Positions 23,793 to 33,195 of a DNA stretch of 64,000 nt are shown piece by piece (the stretch's first letter is position 1; each line of letters starts with the position of its first letter). The DNA lies in contig JAVBLG010000023.1 in NCBI GenBank assembly GCA_031553655.1, positions 1-64,000 on the forward strand, given 5' to 3'. The stretch is from JAVBLG01 sp031553655. Lineage in GTDB: Bacteria; Desulfobacterota; Desulfovibrionia; Desulfovibrionales; Desulfovibrionaceae. The translations under genes were made by a program, and so were the position numbers. The notes beneath the pieces were generated by a model that saw only the letters and a list, made by a program, of their open reading frames with translations, was not told the origin of the DNA and did not search any database.

Positions 23793-24971
23793 TTATTTTT
23801 TGCGCAAAATTAACTCGGTAATTTCCGAAGGTACCCCGATGCGCACCGGAAAACCGCCCCACAATCCGGAACCGGGGCTGATGTAAAGAGTCATTTTACC
23901 CACATGGTAAATTCCGGAAAGAAAACCGCCGTTGAAGCTGGACACAGCCAGGTTTAAAGGCCACAGTTGTCCGCCATGGGTATGGCCGGACAACTGCAAA
24001 TTCACCCCTCGCGCGGCGTTTTTTTCAACCCCGCTCGGCCTATGATCCAGAAGAAGGCGAAAAACACCGTCCGGACTGCCGGCAAGGGCCGCGTCAATGT
24101 CCGGACCGGGCAAACTGGATGGCAAGGCTACATTATCGTTTACCCCAGCCACCACAATGGCCACCGGATCTGTTACCCCGGCCACCACAATTGGCGTATC
24201 ACCGTGTTTTATCACCGCATGCTCATTGAGCAACAGGGTCAACCCCAGCTTGCGCAAAGCCTTTGTCCAGGGGATGTAGCCGGAATAATATTCATGGTTG
24301 CCAACACAGGCAAAGACCCCGTCGCGGGCCTTCAGTTTGGCCAGAGGGGCAACCTCGGAGGCCAGACGCTTCACATCTCCGTCCACAAAGTCGCCAGTTA
24401 TGGCAATGATGTCCGGCTTCAATTCATTGGCTCTGTCCACCACTCCGGTCAGCCACTTGCCATCGTAAATGGAACCTATGTGCAGATCGCTGAGCTGTAC
24501 AATGCGCAGCCCGTCGAGCTTGGCGGGCAGATCGGGCAAGGCCAGTTCAACTTTGCGCACCGGCGGCACGCGCAGAGCCTGCCACACGCCAAAGCCGGAA
24601 ATGAGCATGGCCAAGCCAACCAGCAGAGCCGTCCATTGCCCGGTGGACAGGAGCGGAGTGCCGGAAGATGGGGTAAAGCCTCTGGCAGCGAAATGCAGCA
24701 GAAAGCCCAAATCGCGCGTCAGCAGCAATAAAGCCAAGACAATCACTACGGAAAAAACCCAGCCTGAAGAGGCCAGAATCCACACCGGCACAATTGAATT
24801 GGAAAGGCTGCCCACAAAAAAACGTAAAATTTGTAATTTGAATGCCGCCGTGAACAGCACCAGACCAGCCAGCAGTTTGAAAACCAAGGGGATATTGAGC
24901 GGGGCGAAACAACGCGCAAAAATGTAGATGGCCACAAACCCCATTATGGCCCCGGTAATTATATGAAACAT
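23793..24971 (-). CDS. Membrane-anchored metallophosphoesterase (YkuE/YaeI-like)
   Basis: A 392-residue protein. Residues 1-135 contain four or five hydrophobic segments. The calcineurin-type domain (about 150-390) has all the metal-ligand motifs: QLSDLHIGS, TGDFVDGD, GNHEYYSG and SGHTHGGQ. Homologues act on UDP-diacylglucosamine-like or other membrane phosphodiesters, but the substrate cannot be assigned here. An unusual 11-residue tandem repeat, VVAGVTDPVAI then VVAGVNDNVAL, lies between the second and third motifs. It is the last gene of a leftward maf-asparaginase-phosphoesterase run, with an 8-bp gap. Confidence 0.85.
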   Translation of the reverse strand: MFHIITGAIMGFVAIYIFARCFAPLNIPLVFKLLAGLVLFTAAFKLQILRFFVGSLSNSIVPVWILASSGWVFSVVIVLALLLLTRDLGFLLHFAARGFTPSSGTPLLSTGQWTALLVGLAMLISGFGVWQALRVPPVRKVELALPDLPAKLDGLRIVQLSDLHIGSIYDGKWLTGVVDRANELKPDIIAITGDFVDGDVKRLASEVAPLAKLKARDGVFACVGNHEYYSGYIPWTKALRKLGLTLLLNEHAVIKHGDTPIVVAGVTDPVAIVVAGVNDNVALPSSLPGPDIDAALAGSPDGVFRLLLDHRPSGVEKNAARGVNLQLSGHTHGGQLWPLNLAVSSFNGGFLSGIYHVGKMTLYISPGSGLWGGFPVRIGVPSEITELILRKK

Positions 24972-24979
24972 AATATGGT

Positions 24980-25951
24980 CTACTCAAAAATGAAGTGAAG
25001 ATGTTCAGGATCTCGCGTTACACCCAGCGCCAGCATCAATTGCAGGCGGGCTTTGGGAGCGGTAAGCTCGCCGGAAAAAATTACTCCGGCTTCTTTAAGA
25101 TGCGCGCCGCCGCCTTCGGCCCCATATACGTCAAGAGTTCTGCCGCCCCATACGCGGCTGCACAGCACCACGGGAATGCCCTTTTTCAGAATGGCCATAA
25201 GCCCCGGCAGTGCCGACGGAGGCACATTGCCGCGCCCGAAGCCCTCGACAATAAGCCCATCGAGTCCTCTGTCAAGCAAAAAGGAAAGCATGGAATCATC
25301 CATGCCCGTGTACATTTTGAGAATCGGCACATTCTCGGCCATTTTGCGCGAGGAGGTGCGCGCCCGATGCAATTGTTGCCGCCGGATGATTACACGATCG
25401 GAGTCCACATAACCAAGCGGTCCCCAGAATGGCGAGGCAAAGGCGGCCACGTTTCCGGTATGGGTTTTGGTTACAAAGCGGGCGGCATGTATTTCATTGT
25501 TCATGACCACAGTAACGCCTTGCCCGGAGGTTTCTTCCGAAGCCGCCGCACGCACCGCATCCATAATATTGGCCGTACCGTCAAAACCGGGATCTTCTCT
25601 GCTGCGCATGGCCGCGGTGAAACATACCGGTTTCTCCGATTCCAGACACAAATCCAGAAAGAAAGCGCTTTCTTCCATGGTGTCGGTGCCGTGGGTAATG
25701 ACCATGCCGACTACATCGGGCATAGCCAGCAGCCGGTCGGACTCGTCCGCCAGATCGCGCATACGGGCCGGGGTCATGTGCGCGCTGGGCACATTAGAAA
25801 ATTCAACGGCCTCCACCGGATATCCATGGTCGGGCAGGCCGCGCAAAAGTTCTCCCACCCCGTCGGAAAGGGGGGTAAGGCCGCGCCGTTCCGCATCATA
25901 GCCCATGGCAATGGTGCCGCCGGTGCTCAGAATGATTATTTTGCGGGTCAT
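24980..25951 (-). CDS. L-asparaginase (asparaginase/glutaminase family)
   Basis: A 323-residue protein with both catalytic threonine motifs of the family: ILSTGGTIAMGY at the N-terminus and ITHGTDTMEESAFFLD near residue 85. AAMRS follows, as in bacterial asparaginases. It hydrolyses L-asparagine to aspartate and ammonia. No signal peptide is present, so it is a cytoplasmic form. Its ATG overlaps the stop of maf by four bases (ATGA), implying translational coupling. It is somewhat divergent around residue 120 (REDPGFDGTANI), so substrate range could differ. Confidence 0.88.
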   Translation of the reverse strand: MTRKIIILSTGGTIAMGYDAERRGLTPLSDGVGELLRGLPDHGYPVEAVEFSNVPSAHMTPARMRDLADESDRLLAMPDVVGMVITHGTDTMEESAFFLDLCLESEKPVCFTAAMRSREDPGFDGTANIMDAVRAAASEETSGQGVTVVMNNEIHAARFVTKTHTGNVAAFASPFWGPLGYVDSDRVIIRRQQLHRARTSSRKMAENVPILKMYTGMDDSMLSFLLDRGLDGLIVEGFGRGNVPPSALPGLMAILKKGIPVVLCSRVWGGRTLDVYGAEGGGAHLKEAGVIFSGELTAPKARLQLMLALGVTRDPEHLHFIFE

Positions 25952-26715
25952 ACAAATTCCAATACCGAAAATGGCTGTATTACTTTTTCCTCAAGCAAAA
26001 CGCGGGTGAGCGAGGTCAGGGGTAGGCCCACCACATTATTGATGGAGCCGTTCACGGCGTCCACCATAAAAGCCCCGGCCCCGGTAACAGCATAGCCGCC
26101 CGCTTTGTCCGCCGGTTCAGCGGAAAAAGCGTAGGCGGCAAGGGCCGCTTCGGGCACATCCCAAAAGCGCACCCCGGTTTCCTCATATATGCTTAGTTCA
26201 CGGTACGAGCCGCAATTCAAGCCCACTTGCCCATGATTCCAGGCCGCTTCATTATCTCCGGATAAAAGCACGGGGGGCCGGCACCCACCGCTTAGCCCCC
26301 CAGTCCGCCCGAGGCTTTCCGGCCCCTTCGCGTCCATATTTAATATAAGCACTAAACAGGCGCTGACAACTGTATGCCAGCGCCCGGAAAGCATACGCAA
26401 CATCTCCAGCCCGTGTTCCGGGGTGTGAGGTTTGCCCAGAATGCGCCCGTCAATGGCTACAACCGTGTCCGCAGATATAATTACAGGCATATTTCCGCTG
26501 TACATTTCGGCCACAGTCAGGCCTTTGGCTCTGGCTGATCTGGCCGCGAACACGGCCGGTTCTTCCCCATTGACCGGCAAAGGCTCAGGATCCGGGGGAC
26601 TGGTAACGCTGAAATCAATGCCCAGATTTTGCAAAAAAAGTTTTCTGCGCGGCGAGCCCGAGGCCAGACATACGGGCATGAGATTGCGAAACGGGCCGGA
26701 GTGATTATTTGACAT
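25948..26715 (-). CDS. Maf-like nucleoside triphosphate pyrophosphatase with an internal insertion
   Basis: A 255-residue protein; most Maf proteins have about 190-200. The family motifs are in order: CLASGSPRRKLFL, ISADTVVAIDGRILGKPHTPEHG, LSGRWHTVVSACLV, EPADKAGGYAVTGAG and NNVVGLPL. They indicate hydrolysis of modified or canonical nucleotides (dTTP/UTP/m7GTP types). The extra length lies mainly between SACLV and ETGVRFW, a region of roughly 50 residues rich in Gly, Pro and Ser. The start is uncertain; MPVCLASG, 12 codons later, is an alternative. Confidence 0.85.
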   Translation of the reverse strand: MSNNHSGPFRNLMPVCLASGSPRRKLFLQNLGIDFSVTSPPDPEPLPVNGEEPAVFAARSARAKGLTVAEMYSGNMPVIISADTVVAIDGRILGKPHTPEHGLEMLRMLSGRWHTVVSACLVLILNMDAKGPESLGRTGGLSGGCRPPVLLSGDNEAAWNHGQVGLNCGSYRELSIYEETGVRFWDVPEAALAAYAFSAEPADKAGGYAVTGAGAFMVDAVNGSINNVVGLPLTSLTRVLLEEKVIQPFSVLEFV

Positions 26716-26780
26716 AGAGCTTTTCGCGAACGCGGTGAGTAAAATGTTTTTCGTTAGAGCATGATCCGGTCGTAAAAGCT

Positions 26781-26801
26781 GTGGGGCGGGAATTACCCCA
26801 C
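26781..26801 (-). terminator. Short GC-rich hairpin downstream of the His/Lys/Tyr-rich protein gene
   Basis: GTGGGG at 26781-26786 pairs with CCCCAC at 26796-26801. On the minus strand it is followed by AGCTTTTACG. A sequence like the start of the TAGAGC repeat (TTAGAGCATGATCC) lies just left of it. Confidence 0.4.
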
Positions 26802-26834
26802 CCCATGCAATACTATATTATATTGAAATTAACC

Positions 26835-27422
26835 CTACTTCGGCCCCTTGCCGTGCTTGTCATGCTTATCATACTTCTTGTCATGCTTGACATATTTGAC
26901 ATATTTCGCAAACTTTTTAGGGGGTTTGTCGCCATGTTTATAGTGGCCGGGAGGGCCGTCGTAAGACCCCTTGTAGTGGCCGCGATTCTTGCCGGGGTAT
27001 TCTTTATAATAGTGCTGATAAAAGCCCCGGTTATGATCACGATCATAGCCGCCATAACCGTGCCGCCCGTAATCCACAATCTTGGGGTCAAGGTGACGGT
27101 CACGGGCGATGGCGTCCCAGCCAAGGCCCCGTTCACGCATGCTTCTGATTTCGTAAGGTGAAAGGCGGCTTTCTTTGGCCATGCGATCAATACGAGCTTC
27201 TTCGAGCTGATATTCGCGCTGACGCCATTCGCGTTCATAACGCGCGGCGTCCCTTCCGTTTCTGTGGCGCTCGTAGGCTGCGCGGGCTTGGTCGGCGCTA
27301 TTGAAAAGATCACCCAGACTGTACAGAACATCAGCCGTTGAAGCCGCGCAGAGTTGAGGTTTGACAAAAAACATACCGGCCATAAAAATTAAAACCACAC
27401 AAAACATTTTATTACACCGCAT
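26835..27422 (-). CDS. Secreted His/Lys/Tyr-rich protein of unknown function
   Basis: A 195-residue protein preceded by AAAGGAG. The N-terminal signal peptide is MFCVVLIFMAGMFFV, ending near CAAS. Residues 40-110 are helical and strongly charged (YEREWRQREYQLEEARIDR). The tail from about residue 118 is low-complexity, built of Gly, His, Tyr, Lys and Asp (KYVKYVKHDKKYDKHDKHG). No domain is recognised. The tail could bind metal, polyphosphate or cell-surface polymers, which is speculation. It stands alone with a 400-bp AT-rich upstream region. Confidence 0.65.
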   Translation of the reverse strand: MRCNKMFCVVLIFMAGMFFVKPQLCAASTADVLYSLGDLFNSADQARAAYERHRNGRDAARYEREWRQREYQLEEARIDRMAKESRLSPYEIRSMRERGLGWDAIARDRHLDPKIVDYGRHGYGGYDRDHNRGFYQHYYKEYPGKNRGHYKGSYDGPPGHYKHGDKPPKKFAKYVKYVKHDKKYDKHDKHGKGPK

Positions 27423-27710
27423 TACATCACACTCCTTTAACTATAGAAAAAATCATACATCAAAATATCTCAATTTTCTGTTACATAAAATACACCGCAG
27501 GTCAAACAATTAATATATTTCAATAAAAACAACTGGTAATCCACTATATTCCAAGTTGGGGCGCACATAATCCGTGGGGCGGAACAACGGCTCCAAACGG
27601 CGGTTCTATCTTGCCGCATTCGCGTAAATATTACCGTTAACTACTTTAATATGCTGGCTTTACTCAAATAAAGCAAAGTGTGCTGATCCTGATTTATATC
27701 GACTTGTGAA

Positions 27711-27739
27711 TTGACAATTTTAATGATAAAGGATTCAAT
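27711..27739 (+). promoter_or_regulatory. Candidate sigma-70 promoter for the glucan enzyme gene
   Basis: TTGACA at 27711-27716 and TTCAAT at 27734-27739 with 17-bp spacing, about 90 bp before the ATG at 27829. A GC-rich stretch (GTGGGGGCGGC) lies between promoter and ribosome-binding site. The rest of 27423-27828 shows nothing else I can support. Confidence 0.4.
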
Positions 27740-27828
27740 TCCGTATCATAAGCCGAATTTTCCCCATACGTGGGGGCGGCTTATATGCGCGAACAACTTT
27801 TGCCCACTGGCGCAAGGAGAACAATTTA

Positions 27829-30800
27829 ATGGAATTTGAGAATTCACACGTAACCCTGTTTGAAGTAAGCTGGGAAGTGTGCAACAAAGTCGGCGGCATT
27901 TATACGGTGGTCAACACCAAAGCTTTAGAGGCCATAGAAGAGTTCGGGGAGGACTATTTCCTCATTGGTCCCGATTTGAAAAAAAACGCCGAATTTCAGG
28001 AAACAGACGAAAGCTGCTGGGATTCCCTGCGCCAAGCCCTGGCTGTGAAGGATCTCAAGTGCCGCTTGGGGCGCTGGAACATACCCGGCAGGCCCAAGGC
28101 CATTCTGGTGGATTTTTCCAAGCGGTACAATTCCAACCAGGTTTTGTACGAATTGTGGAGCTCTTACGGGGTAGACTCTCTTTCCGGCGGCTGGGACTAT
28201 ATTGAACCCGTTCTGTTCAGCTATGCCTGCGGTGAAATTATCGCGGCGGCCTATCAGACCATTGTGCAGCCCTCGGGCGGCAGGGCCGTGGCCCAGTTCC
28301 ACGAGTGGATGTGCGGGGCCGGGCTGCTGGCCGTAAAAAAACTGGCTCCGGAAGTAGGCACCACTTTCACCACCCACGCCACCATGCTGGGGCGCGCTCT
28401 GGCCGGATCGGGCATTGACATTTACCGTCAAATGCGCAGTATAAATCCCCAGCGCGAAATGGCCTCCCACAATATCACCGCCAAATGCTCCATGGAAAGC
28501 ATCGCCGCCCGCGAGGCTGACACCTTTACCACAGTGAGCAGCATCACTGCCGACGAGGCATCCAACTTCCTGGGTCGGCAACCAGACGTAATCACTACCA
28601 ACGGCATAGACATCAGTGTTATTCCCGACTATTCCGTTGACCGCAAGCATCCCCAAATTTTTCGCGACAAGCTGCTGCGGGCCGTATCGGCCTTGCTACG
28701 CCGTGAAATAGGCCCGGAAACCTCTATTTTATTCATTTCCGGCCGCTACGAGTACATGAACAAGGGCATCAATGTGTTCATCGACGCCCTGGGCGGGGTG
28801 GAACAAGCCCTGAAAGGCACGGACACCAAGGTTCTGGCTCTGTTTATGGTCATGGGCGGGCACACCGGGGTAAACCCGGCGGCCATAAGCGGCGATCCGG
28901 CGGCCACGGACAACGGCATGCCCTTCATAAGCAGCCACTATGTATGGGATGCTCCCAATGATCCCATTATCAACAATTGCCGCCGCGTGGGTCTGAACAA
29001 CAACCACGACAGAAATGTGAGCGTGGTATTTGTTCCAGCTATGCTTGACGGCGAAGACGGTTTCCTGGACATGCCCTATGGCGACGTGCTTTCCGCCTGC
29101 GATCTCGGTGTGTTCCCCTCCTGGTACGAGCCGTGGGGTTATACTCCGCATGAAAGCGCGGCCTATTCCGTGCCCACCGTCACCACTGATCTTTCCGGTT
29201 TTGGGGCCTGGGTCAAAGAACTTCAGGCTGAAAAAGGCGGACAGACCGGCGTAGGCATTATTCCCCGCCTCAAAACCACCTATGAAGAAGCGGTGGAGTT
29301 CATGCGCCGGGGCATACTTACACACATAAGCTGCACCGAAGACGTTCGCGCAACCAGACGCAAGGCCGTGCGTTCCCTGGCTGAAATAGCTTCGTGGGAA
29401 TCGTTCTTCCCCAACTACATCAATGCCTACCGTCTGGCCATGGACAAGGCCGGCAAGCGCGGCGCCCGTCAGGGCGCGCGGCGCAGGGAAGCTCTCAGCA
29501 GAGTGCTCACAGCCAAGCCCTCGACCACCCCGTATCTACGTACACTCACCGCTGTGGCTGAGCTGCCGCAGTCGCTTATCCGTCTGCGCGAACTGGCCCG
29601 CAACGTGTGGTGGTCCTGGAGCAAAGGCGGCCGCGAGCTGTTCATGAGCCTCAACCCCAACGTGTGGGATTCGAGCGATCACAACCCCATACGAATGATC
29701 GAAGAAGCCGAGCCGCATCGTCTGGCCAGCCTGTCCAAAAGCGCCGAATATCTGTCGCTCTACAAGGATGTAATGGCCGAATTCGACGCGTACATGGCCA
29801 AACCTCAAAGGCATATCAGCGACGCGCTGACCCCGGAATTTCCCATCGCCTACTTTTCCACGGAATACGGCATTCACGAGTCAATACCCATTTACTCCGG
29901 CGGCCTCGGCGTTTTGTCGGGCGATCATCTGAAATCGTCCAGCGACATGTGTATTCCGCTGGTGGCTGTGGGTCTGCTTTACAAAAACGGCTATTTCAGA
30001 CAGCGCATCGACAAAGACGGCAACCAGATTCCCGTTTATCCGGAAAACGACTTCAACTTCCTGCCTCTGGAGCGTGCTGTAGGCGCGGACGGCGTGCCGG
30101 TGGAAGTGGAGCTGGACCTGCCCGGGCGCGTTCTCCACGCCCTGGTGTGGCGCATCAAGGTGGGGCGTATTTCACTCTACCTCATGGACACCGACACTCC
30201 CAAAAATACCGATGACGACCGCAAGATTACGGCCCGCCTGTACGAAGCCGACCGCGACTACCGTCTGCGCCAGGAAATACTGCTGGGAATGGGCGGCGTG
30301 CGCATGCTGCGCAAGCTGGGCATCATTGCCAGCGTGTACCATATGAACGAAGGGCATTCCGCCTTCATGGGCGTAGAGCGCATCAGAGCTTATATGGCCG
30401 AGAAGGGACTGGCTTTCAATGAAGCCTTTGAACGCGTGCGCAGCAATACCATCTTCACCACTCACACCCCGGTGGACGCCGGCAACGAGCGTTTCAGCGT
30501 GGATTTGATCGAACGTTACTTCGGCGGCTACGCCCAGGCACTGGGCATGTCCATGCAGGACTTCTGCCGTCTGGGCCGCCTGGAAGGCCCGGCCGAACGC
30601 GCCAATACTTTTGAAATGACCGTACTGGCCCTTAAAACCTCCTGCCGGGCCAATGGCGTCAGCAAGCTGCACGGAGTGGTTTCGCGTCATATGTGGCGGG
30701 AAATCTGGAAGGGAATACCTGTTTCCGAAATACCAATCGGTCACGTAACCAACGGCATACACGCTCCTTCCTATGTTGGGCAGCCCATGAAGGCCCTGCT

Positions 30801-32094
30801 CGACAGCTACCTTGGTGACGACTGGCTGTATGCCCCGCCCGGAGCTGTAACCTGGGACAAAATCTTCCACATTCCCGACGATGAATTCTGGTCCGCCAAA
30901 ATGAGCCAGAAAGAAGTGCTGCTGGACATGCTCAGGGATAATGTGCCTAACTTCCTGCAAAAGTACGGTCTTAATCGTTCCTGCCGCAAGGATATGCTCA
31001 AGTGTATCACTCCCCAGGCTCTGATCATCGGCTTTGCCAGGCGTTTCGCCCCCTACAAGCGCGCCGCCCTGCTTTTTGCCGACCCTGATCGCCTGGAAAG
31101 AATACTCGGCAAAGCTGACCGTCCGGTTATCTTTGTGTTCTCGGGCAAGGCCCACCCCGCCGACCAGCCCGGCATTGACTTGATCCGCGACGTGATCAAG
31201 TTTTGCCGCGATCCTCGCTTCCTCGGCAAGGTGTGCTTTATTGAGGATTACAGCCTGGGCGTTTCACGCGTGCTGTCCCAGGGTTGCGACGTGTGGCTGA
31301 ACAACCCGCGCCGCCCCTACGAAGCCAGCGGAACCAGCGGCATGAAGCTGCCGGTGAACGGCGGCATCAACCTGAGCGTGTCCGACGGCTGGTGGTGCGA
31401 AGGCTACAACCGACAGAACGGCTGGACCATAGGCCCGGTCATCAGCACAGAACTACCCACCGGAGACCAGAGCGATTATTCCGACGCCGAGTCCCTGTAT
31501 TCACTGCTGGAAGAGTCGGTAATTCCGCTCTATTTCGAGCAGAACGAAGAAGGGCTGCCTCAGCGCTGGATCGCCATGGCCAAACGCTCCATGCACAGCC
31601 TTACCGCCAACTTCAGCTCCAACAGGATGCTCATAAACTACATTGACGGCTACTACGGCCCGGCGGCCAGCCGCAGCGTGGACACCCACTCCAACGATCA
31701 GGCGTTGGCCCGCTCGCTGGCCAAGTGGAAGAGCGAAATTCCCAGCCGCTTCTCCACCATGCATATTGAAGACTTCACCATCAGCGGGATGGAAGGCGAC
31801 ACGCTTTGCTGTGGCCAGCCCCTTTCCGTGAATATGCGGGTGAACAGAGGAGAACTGGCCGTGGAGGAGCTGTTGGCTCAGCTGATTATCGGCCCGGCCA
31901 ACAAAAACGGAGAATTCACGGGCACACCCGACATGGTGCGTCTTACGGCCAAAACCAACGGCAACGGCCAGGTGACCTTCTCCGGAGCCTACATCGCGAC
32001 AAGAAACGGCTATTATTCCTACGGCCTGCGCATTATGCCCATCACCAACGGGCTGGATTCGCCCCTGGAAACAGGACTGGTGCAATGGGCCTAG
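27829..32094 (+). CDS. Glycogen synthase (GT3-like) / alpha-glucan phosphorylase (GT35) fusion
   Basis: A 1421-residue cytoplasmic protein. Residues 1 to about 560 resemble eukaryote-type glycogen synthase: EVSWEVCNKVGGIYTVV at the N-terminus and FPSWYEPWGYTPHESAAY, the donor-site motif. From about 575 it is a short-type alpha-glucan phosphorylase: AYFSTEYGIHESIPIYSGGL, HMNEGHSAFMGVERI, FARRFAPYKRA and EASGTSGMK, whose Lys near 1173 binds pyridoxal phosphate. One half would make glucan and the other release glucose-1-phosphate, so the fusion places synthesis and breakdown in one polypeptide. Whether both sites are active cannot be told. AAGGAGAA precedes the ATG. Confidence 0.9.
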   Translation: MEFENSHVTLFEVSWEVCNKVGGIYTVVNTKALEAIEEFGEDYFLIGPDLKKNAEFQETDESCWDSLRQALAVKDLKCRLGRWNIPGRPKAILVDFSKRYNSNQVLYELWSSYGVDSLSGGWDYIEPVLFSYACGEIIAAAYQTIVQPSGGRAVAQFHEWMCGAGLLAVKKLAPEVGTTFTTHATMLGRALAGSGIDIYRQMRSINPQREMASHNITAKCSMESIAAREADTFTTVSSITADEASNFLGRQPDVITTNGIDISVIPDYSVDRKHPQIFRDKLLRAVSALLRREIGPETSILFISGRYEYMNKGINVFIDALGGVEQALKGTDTKVLALFMVMGGHTGVNPAAISGDPAATDNGMPFISSHYVWDAPNDPIINNCRRVGLNNNHDRNVSVVFVPAMLDGEDGFLDMPYGDVLSACDLGVFPSWYEPWGYTPHESAAYSVPTVTTDLSGFGAWVKELQAEKGGQTGVGIIPRLKTTYEEAVEFMRRGILTHISCTEDVRATRRKAVRSLAEIASWESFFPNYINAYRLAMDKAGKRGARQGARRREALSRVLTAKPSTTPYLRTLTAVAELPQSLIRLRELARNVWWSWSKGGRELFMSLNPNVWDSSDHNPIRMIEEAEPHRLASLSKSAEYLSLYKDVMAEFDAYMAKPQRHISDALTPEFPIAYFSTEYGIHESIPIYSGGLGVLSGDHLKSSSDMCIPLVAVGLLYKNGYFRQRIDKDGNQIPVYPENDFNFLPLERAVGADGVPVEVELDLPGRVLHALVWRIKVGRISLYLMDTDTPKNTDDDRKITARLYEADRDYRLRQEILLGMGGVRMLRKLGIIASVYHMNEGHSAFMGVERIRAYMAEKGLAFNEAFERVRSNTIFTTHTPVDAGNERFSVDLIERYFGGYAQALGMSMQDFCRLGRLEGPAERANTFEMTVLALKTSCRANGVSKLHGVVSRHMWREIWKGIPVSEIPIGHVTNGIHAPSYVGQPMKALLDSYLGDDWLYAPPGAVTWDKIFHIPDDEFWSAKMSQKEVLLDMLRDNVPNFLQKYGLNRSCRKDMLKCITPQALIIGFARRFAPYKRAALLFADPDRLERILGKADRPVIFVFSGKAHPADQPGIDLIRDVIKFCRDPRFLGKVCFIEDYSLGVSRVLSQGCDVWLNNPRRPYEASGTSGMKLPVNGGINLSVSDGWWCEGYNRQNGWTIGPVISTELPTGDQSDYSDAESLYSLLEESVIPLYFEQNEEGLPQRWIAMAKRSMHSLTANFSSNRMLINYIDGYYGPAASRSVDTHSNDQALARSLAKWKSEIPSRFSTMHIEDFTISGMEGDTLCCGQPLSVNMRVNRGELAVEELLAQLIIGPANKNGEFTGTPDMVRLTAKTNGNGQVTFSGAYIATRNGYYSYGLRIMPITNGLDSPLETGLVQWA

Positions 32095-33164
32095 CAACCG
32101 CGCTCAACAATGCGCAATACTTTGTGTTGCGCATCGCGTCTATTCTGATCATGTTTGTGGCGCTCCTGGCCCTGCCGCTTTGCGGCGGGGCCGGGGCCGC
32201 CCCGGCCGCCGCGCTGAAAGTGGCCTTTATTACCAACTCATCGCCCGGAGATTGCTCGCCGGGCGATTATGCGGTAAAGGCTTTGCAAAAAGTCGCTGCC
32301 GAACGCCAAGTGCAATATGACGTCATCCACTCTTCCGATCCCGAAAAGCAAGGTGAAGATTTCGCAGCCGTAGCCGGAAACAGCAAATATGATCTCATTC
32401 TGCTGGCGGATCGTTTTTTTGTGTCCATGCTCTTTGATCAGGCCGGAAACTACCCCAAAGCGCGTTTTGGTATTATAGATCGGGTGCTCAAGGCTCCAAA
32501 CATCGTTTCCGTGGAATTTGCCGATTACGACGCGGCCTTTCTGGCCGGGGCCGCAGCAGCAATGCTGACCACCCGCACTGGCATACAGGGCATAAACCAT
32601 GATCAAAAAATCGCTTTCATAGGCAGCGACGATGGTTCGCGTCAGCGCGCCCTTTTCGACGCCTTTACCATGGGAGCCAAACATGTGGCCCCCAAAACCG
32701 AAATTTTTCGCGCAGTGCTCGAAGACACGGCATCTCCGACCAAAGGGCGCATCGCGGCCCTGGAGCTTTTCCACACCGGTTCCGACATAATCATGCAGGC
32801 TGCGGGCAAAAGCGGCTTGGGGGTTATTGAGGCCGCAAGGGAAACCGGGCTGTTCGCCATAGGAATGGATGTGGATCAGAGTGAGCTTGCGCCCGACAAT
32901 GTGATCGGCAGCGTGATAAAACGTTACGATCTGGCTGTTGCCAAATTGATTTCCCTGGTTGCCGAAGGAAAATTCAAGGGCAATACTACCATTGAGATGA
33001 ATTTGAAAAATGACGGAGTGGCCTTTGGCGGGCTGAAAAACAAACGCCTTTCCGGCGGGCTTCCGGCGGATATCGCGGACCGTTTGAAAAAGCTGACCAA
33101 GGAAATTAACAGTGGTCTGCGCACTTTGCCGCCGAAGCCCAAGGGGCGACTCTGCGACTGTTGA
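32085..33164 (+). CDS. BMP-family (Med/PnrA-like) periplasmic binding protein
   Basis: About 359 residues from the ATG at 32085, which overlaps the phosphorylase stop by ten bases; an in-frame ATG at 32151 is an alternative. A hydrophobic N-terminal segment (IASILIMFVALLALPLCGG) is a signal or lipoprotein-like leader. The binding domain has VAFITNSSPGDCSPGD, KIAFIGSDDGSRQRA, FAIGMDVDQSELAPDNVIGS and VIKRYDLAVAKLI, all BMP family marks. Such proteins bind nucleosides or related ligands for ABC importers. No permease or ATPase gene is adjacent, so it may be an orphan sensor or binding protein. Confidence 0.8.
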   Translation: MGLATALNNAQYFVLRIASILIMFVALLALPLCGGAGAAPAAALKVAFITNSSPGDCSPGDYAVKALQKVAAERQVQYDVIHSSDPEKQGEDFAAVAGNSKYDLILLADRFFVSMLFDQAGNYPKARFGIIDRVLKAPNIVSVEFADYDAAFLAGAAAAMLTTRTGIQGINHDQKIAFIGSDDGSRQRALFDAFTMGAKHVAPKTEIFRAVLEDTASPTKGRIAALELFHTGSDIIMQAAGKSGLGVIEAARETGLFAIGMDVDQSELAPDNVIGSVIKRYDLAVAKLISLVAEGKFKGNTTIEMNLKNDGVAFGGLKNKRLSGGLPADIADRLKKLTKEINSGLRTLPPKPKGRLCDC

Positions 33165-33195
33165 CGCATAGTGGGCATGGCGCGGCCTTTTTGCC

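Noticed and set aside
24995..26095. A 366-codon plus-strand open frame across asparaginase and maf
   Set aside because: Both minus-strand genes have full catalytic motif sets, so the opposite frame is incidental.
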